DNA from: Sulfuricella sp.
GTDB lineage: Bacteria; Pseudomonadota; Gammaproteobacteria; Burkholderiales; Sulfuricellaceae
Length of the DNA: 9,326 bases
Direction of reading: 5' to 3'
Assembly (NCBI GenBank): GCA_019911785.1
Contig: JAIOJM010000380.1
Span: 1-9,326 of the forward strand
The stretch's first letter is position 1. Each line of letters opens with the position of its first letter. The translations under genes and the position numbers were made by a program. Positions 6,895 through 9,326 of the stretch are shown here, one piece after another. Below the pieces are notes generated by a model, which worked only from the letters and a program-made list of their open reading frames with translations, ran no database searches and had not been told where the DNA came from.

Positions 6895-7224
6895 ATGGCC
6901 TATGCTATGAATACCATGCGCTCCAATATTTCCTTGAACCAATACGCTCGCGGCCACTTGGTCGGCGCGCGCGCCACTGCCTCTCCCTTGCGGGAAGAGG
7001 TGGAGATCGCGTTGGCACAAGGATACGAGGTGGCTTTCGATTTCTCAGGTGTTGAGGCAACCCAGTCCTTCATCGATGAACTGGTCGGCGTGCTGATTCT
7101 CCGCCACGGCCCAGATATCCTCAGCCGCTTGATATTCAAGTCCTGCTCGGAAGATGTGCAGGCGATCATTGAGTTCGTCGCAACCGACCGCTGCGACCAA
7201 TACATCAAATCTCATTCTCACTGA
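6895..7224 (+). CDS. DUF4325 (STAS-like) protein
   Basis: A 109-aa protein of the STAS-like DUF4325 family. The diagnostic segment is EVAFDFSGVEATQSFIDELV at about 45-64: a strand ending in D-F-S-G-V, then Q-S-F-I-D-E-L, where family members have a strand, a loop and a helix. The region before it (SLNQYARGHLVGARATASPL) also fits. STAS-type proteins act as phospho-switch partners of GHKL kinases, as SpoIIAA does with SpoIIAB, so the adjacent upstream ATPase is the expected partner; this is inference from family and neighbourhood. The start is uncertain: in-frame ATGs lie at 6895, 6907 and 6916, none with a clear ribosome binding site. The ATG at 6916, giving a 102-aa protein beginning just before the conserved region, is as plausible. 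The 44 bases separating it from the ATPase gene hold no convincing promoter. Confidence 0.82.
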   Translation: MAYAMNTMRSNISLNQYARGHLVGARATASPLREEVEIALAQGYEVAFDFSGVEATQSFIDELVGVLILRHGPDILSRLIFKSCSEDVQAIIEFVATDRCDQYIKSHSH

Positions 7225-7372
7225 TCAACCTCGCCCGCTTTCGTGCCTGAGGGTCCAGTTGTTGCCCCGGCACAGCATGGTATCCCCCCGACGTAAAAAC
7301 CATCATCGGCCTGTTCTGGGCGGAGAAGATCATTCGCAATGAACCTAAAAGCGGCAGTTGAACATCCGTTAT

Positions 7373-7483
7373 CCTTCGATACGCGCGAGAAACCGCGCTA
7401 CTCAGGACGAACGGATATTCACCCAGATGGTGATGCCGCATATTGGCCATTCGTATTGAGTAGGCCGAAGGCTGTATCGAAAC
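7373..7483. repeat. Degenerate REP-like imperfect inverted repeat
   Basis: Two arms face each other around a 32-base loop. CTACTCAGGACGAACGG at 7398-7414 pairs with CCATTCGTATTGAGTAG at 7447-7463 (14 of 17 positions complementary). Further out, TTCGATAC at 7375-7382 pairs perfectly with GTATCGAA at 7474-7481. The unpaired stretches between these blocks differ in length (15 and 10 bases). The TTCGATAC plus CTACTCAGGACGAACGG layout resembles dispersed repetitive extragenic palindromes common in beta- and gammaproteobacteria. The damaged right arm suggests an old copy. It lies between the operon and htpG, so its RNA hairpin could limit read-through. Confidence 0.65.
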
Positions 7484-7520
7484 ATGAGCGGTCAATCGCC
7501 GTTTTTAGGTAGATTGCCCT

Positions 7521-7547
7521 CTTGAATTTGCTGCGTCAGCCCCTATT
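7521..7547 (+). promoter_or_regulatory. Sigma-32 (heat-shock) promoter of htpG
   Basis: CTTGAAT at 7521-7527 followed after 12 bases by CCCCTATT at 7540-7547 is a close match to the sigma-32 (RpoH) consensus (CTTGAAA, 11-16 bases, CCCCATNT). The expected transcription start is near 7554, leaving a leader of about 30 bases before the htpG ATG. Control of htpG by RpoH is well established in proteobacteria, which agrees with the position. Confidence 0.8.
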
Positions 7548-7557
7548 CAGTATAGGG
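7541..7557. promoter_or_regulatory. Small perfect palindrome over the htpG -10 region
   Basis: CCCTAT (7541-7546) and ATAGGG (7552-7557) form a perfect six-base inverted repeat with a five-base centre. It overlaps the CCCC-type -10 element and the likely transcription start. It may be an operator for a further regulator, or a chance symmetry; there is no independent evidence for a binding protein. Confidence 0.35.
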
Positions 7558-7568
7558 TTTTCGATACT

Positions 7569-7573
7569 GGAGA
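7569..7573 (+). promoter_or_regulatory. Ribosome binding site of htpG
   Basis: GGAGA at 7569-7573 lies nine bases before the ATG at 7583 and is followed by an A-rich stretch. It fixes the htpG start, which also gives the usual short N-terminus before the conserved [13 protein letters not shown]. Confidence 0.8.
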
Positions 7574-7582
7574 AAAAACAAC

Positions 7583-9326
<1,744 letters not shown>

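Larger units (their letters stand above)
7225..7582. other. Intergenic region between DUF4325 gene and htpG
   Basis: A 358-base stretch without a convincing gene. Its first 150 bases show no clear structure apart from a possible coding relic at 7281-7361 on the + strand, where VKTIIGLFWAEKIIRNE is read before a TGA. The middle holds a degenerate REP-like inverted repeat. The last 60 bases carry the htpG heat-shock promoter, a small palindrome and the ribosome binding site. No strong rho-independent terminator with a T-tract was found for the upstream operon. Confidence 0.7.

Noticed and set aside
7243..7273. Hairpin GTGCC...GGCAC with inner GGG/CCC as terminator of the upstream operon
   Set aside because: The stem is short and interrupted, the loop is long, and no T-tract follows.
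7487..7506. GCGGTCAATCGCCG followed by five T as a rho-independent terminator
   Set aside because: Only about three base pairs can form, too weak for a terminator despite the T run.

Overview
The window is chromosomal DNA from a Gram-negative bacterium. The htpG protein sequence, the high GC of its coding regions, a heat-shock promoter of the sigma-32 type and a REP-like palindrome together suggest a betaproteobacterium, possibly a Gallionella/Nitrosomonas-type relative. The taxonomic placement is an inference from general resemblance; no search was run. All convincing genes lie on the + strand.

Region 1 (1-3460) is a type I restriction-modification locus: the 3' end of hsdR (helicase motif VI onward), then complete hsdM and hsdS. 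Region 2 (3460-5769) is a compact four-gene cassette that starts on the last base of the hsdS stop codon. Its genes are a 258-aa DUF5677/HEPN-like helical protein, a short TIR protein with a hydrophobic C-terminal tail, a MTH538/ThsB-type TIR-like protein, and a 173-aa helical protein I do not recognise. Spacings run from 1-base overlaps to 4-base gaps, so the cassette looks like one transcriptional unit continuing from the hsd genes. Immediately after it (5774-5863) is a 29-codon open stretch that reads like the C-terminus of a second, different HsdS. The cassette is therefore bracketed by two hsdS 3' ends.

Region 3 (5864-7224) holds a GHKL-ATPase protein with a STAS-like N-terminus and, after 44 bases, a DUF4325 (STAS-like) protein. 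These look like a regulatory kinase/antagonist pair, and the ATPase gene directly abuts the hsdS relic. Region 4 (7225-7582) is non-coding, with a degenerate REP-type inverted repeat and a good sigma-32 promoter whose -10 element overlaps a small palindrome. Region 5 (7583-9326) is htpG (Hsp90), cut off by the window end; it is a housekeeping gene and marks the right border of the accessory island.

Working model: an ancestral hsdR-hsdM-hsdS-ATPase-DUF4325 operon gained a two-TIR cassette at the hsdS 3' end. The two TIR proteins both keep the expected catalytic-type glutamate, but no SIR2-SLOG or Macro-domain Thoeris effector is present. This makes the cassette a candidate NAD-based or nucleotide-signalling defence module of undescribed composition, embedded in a restriction locus.
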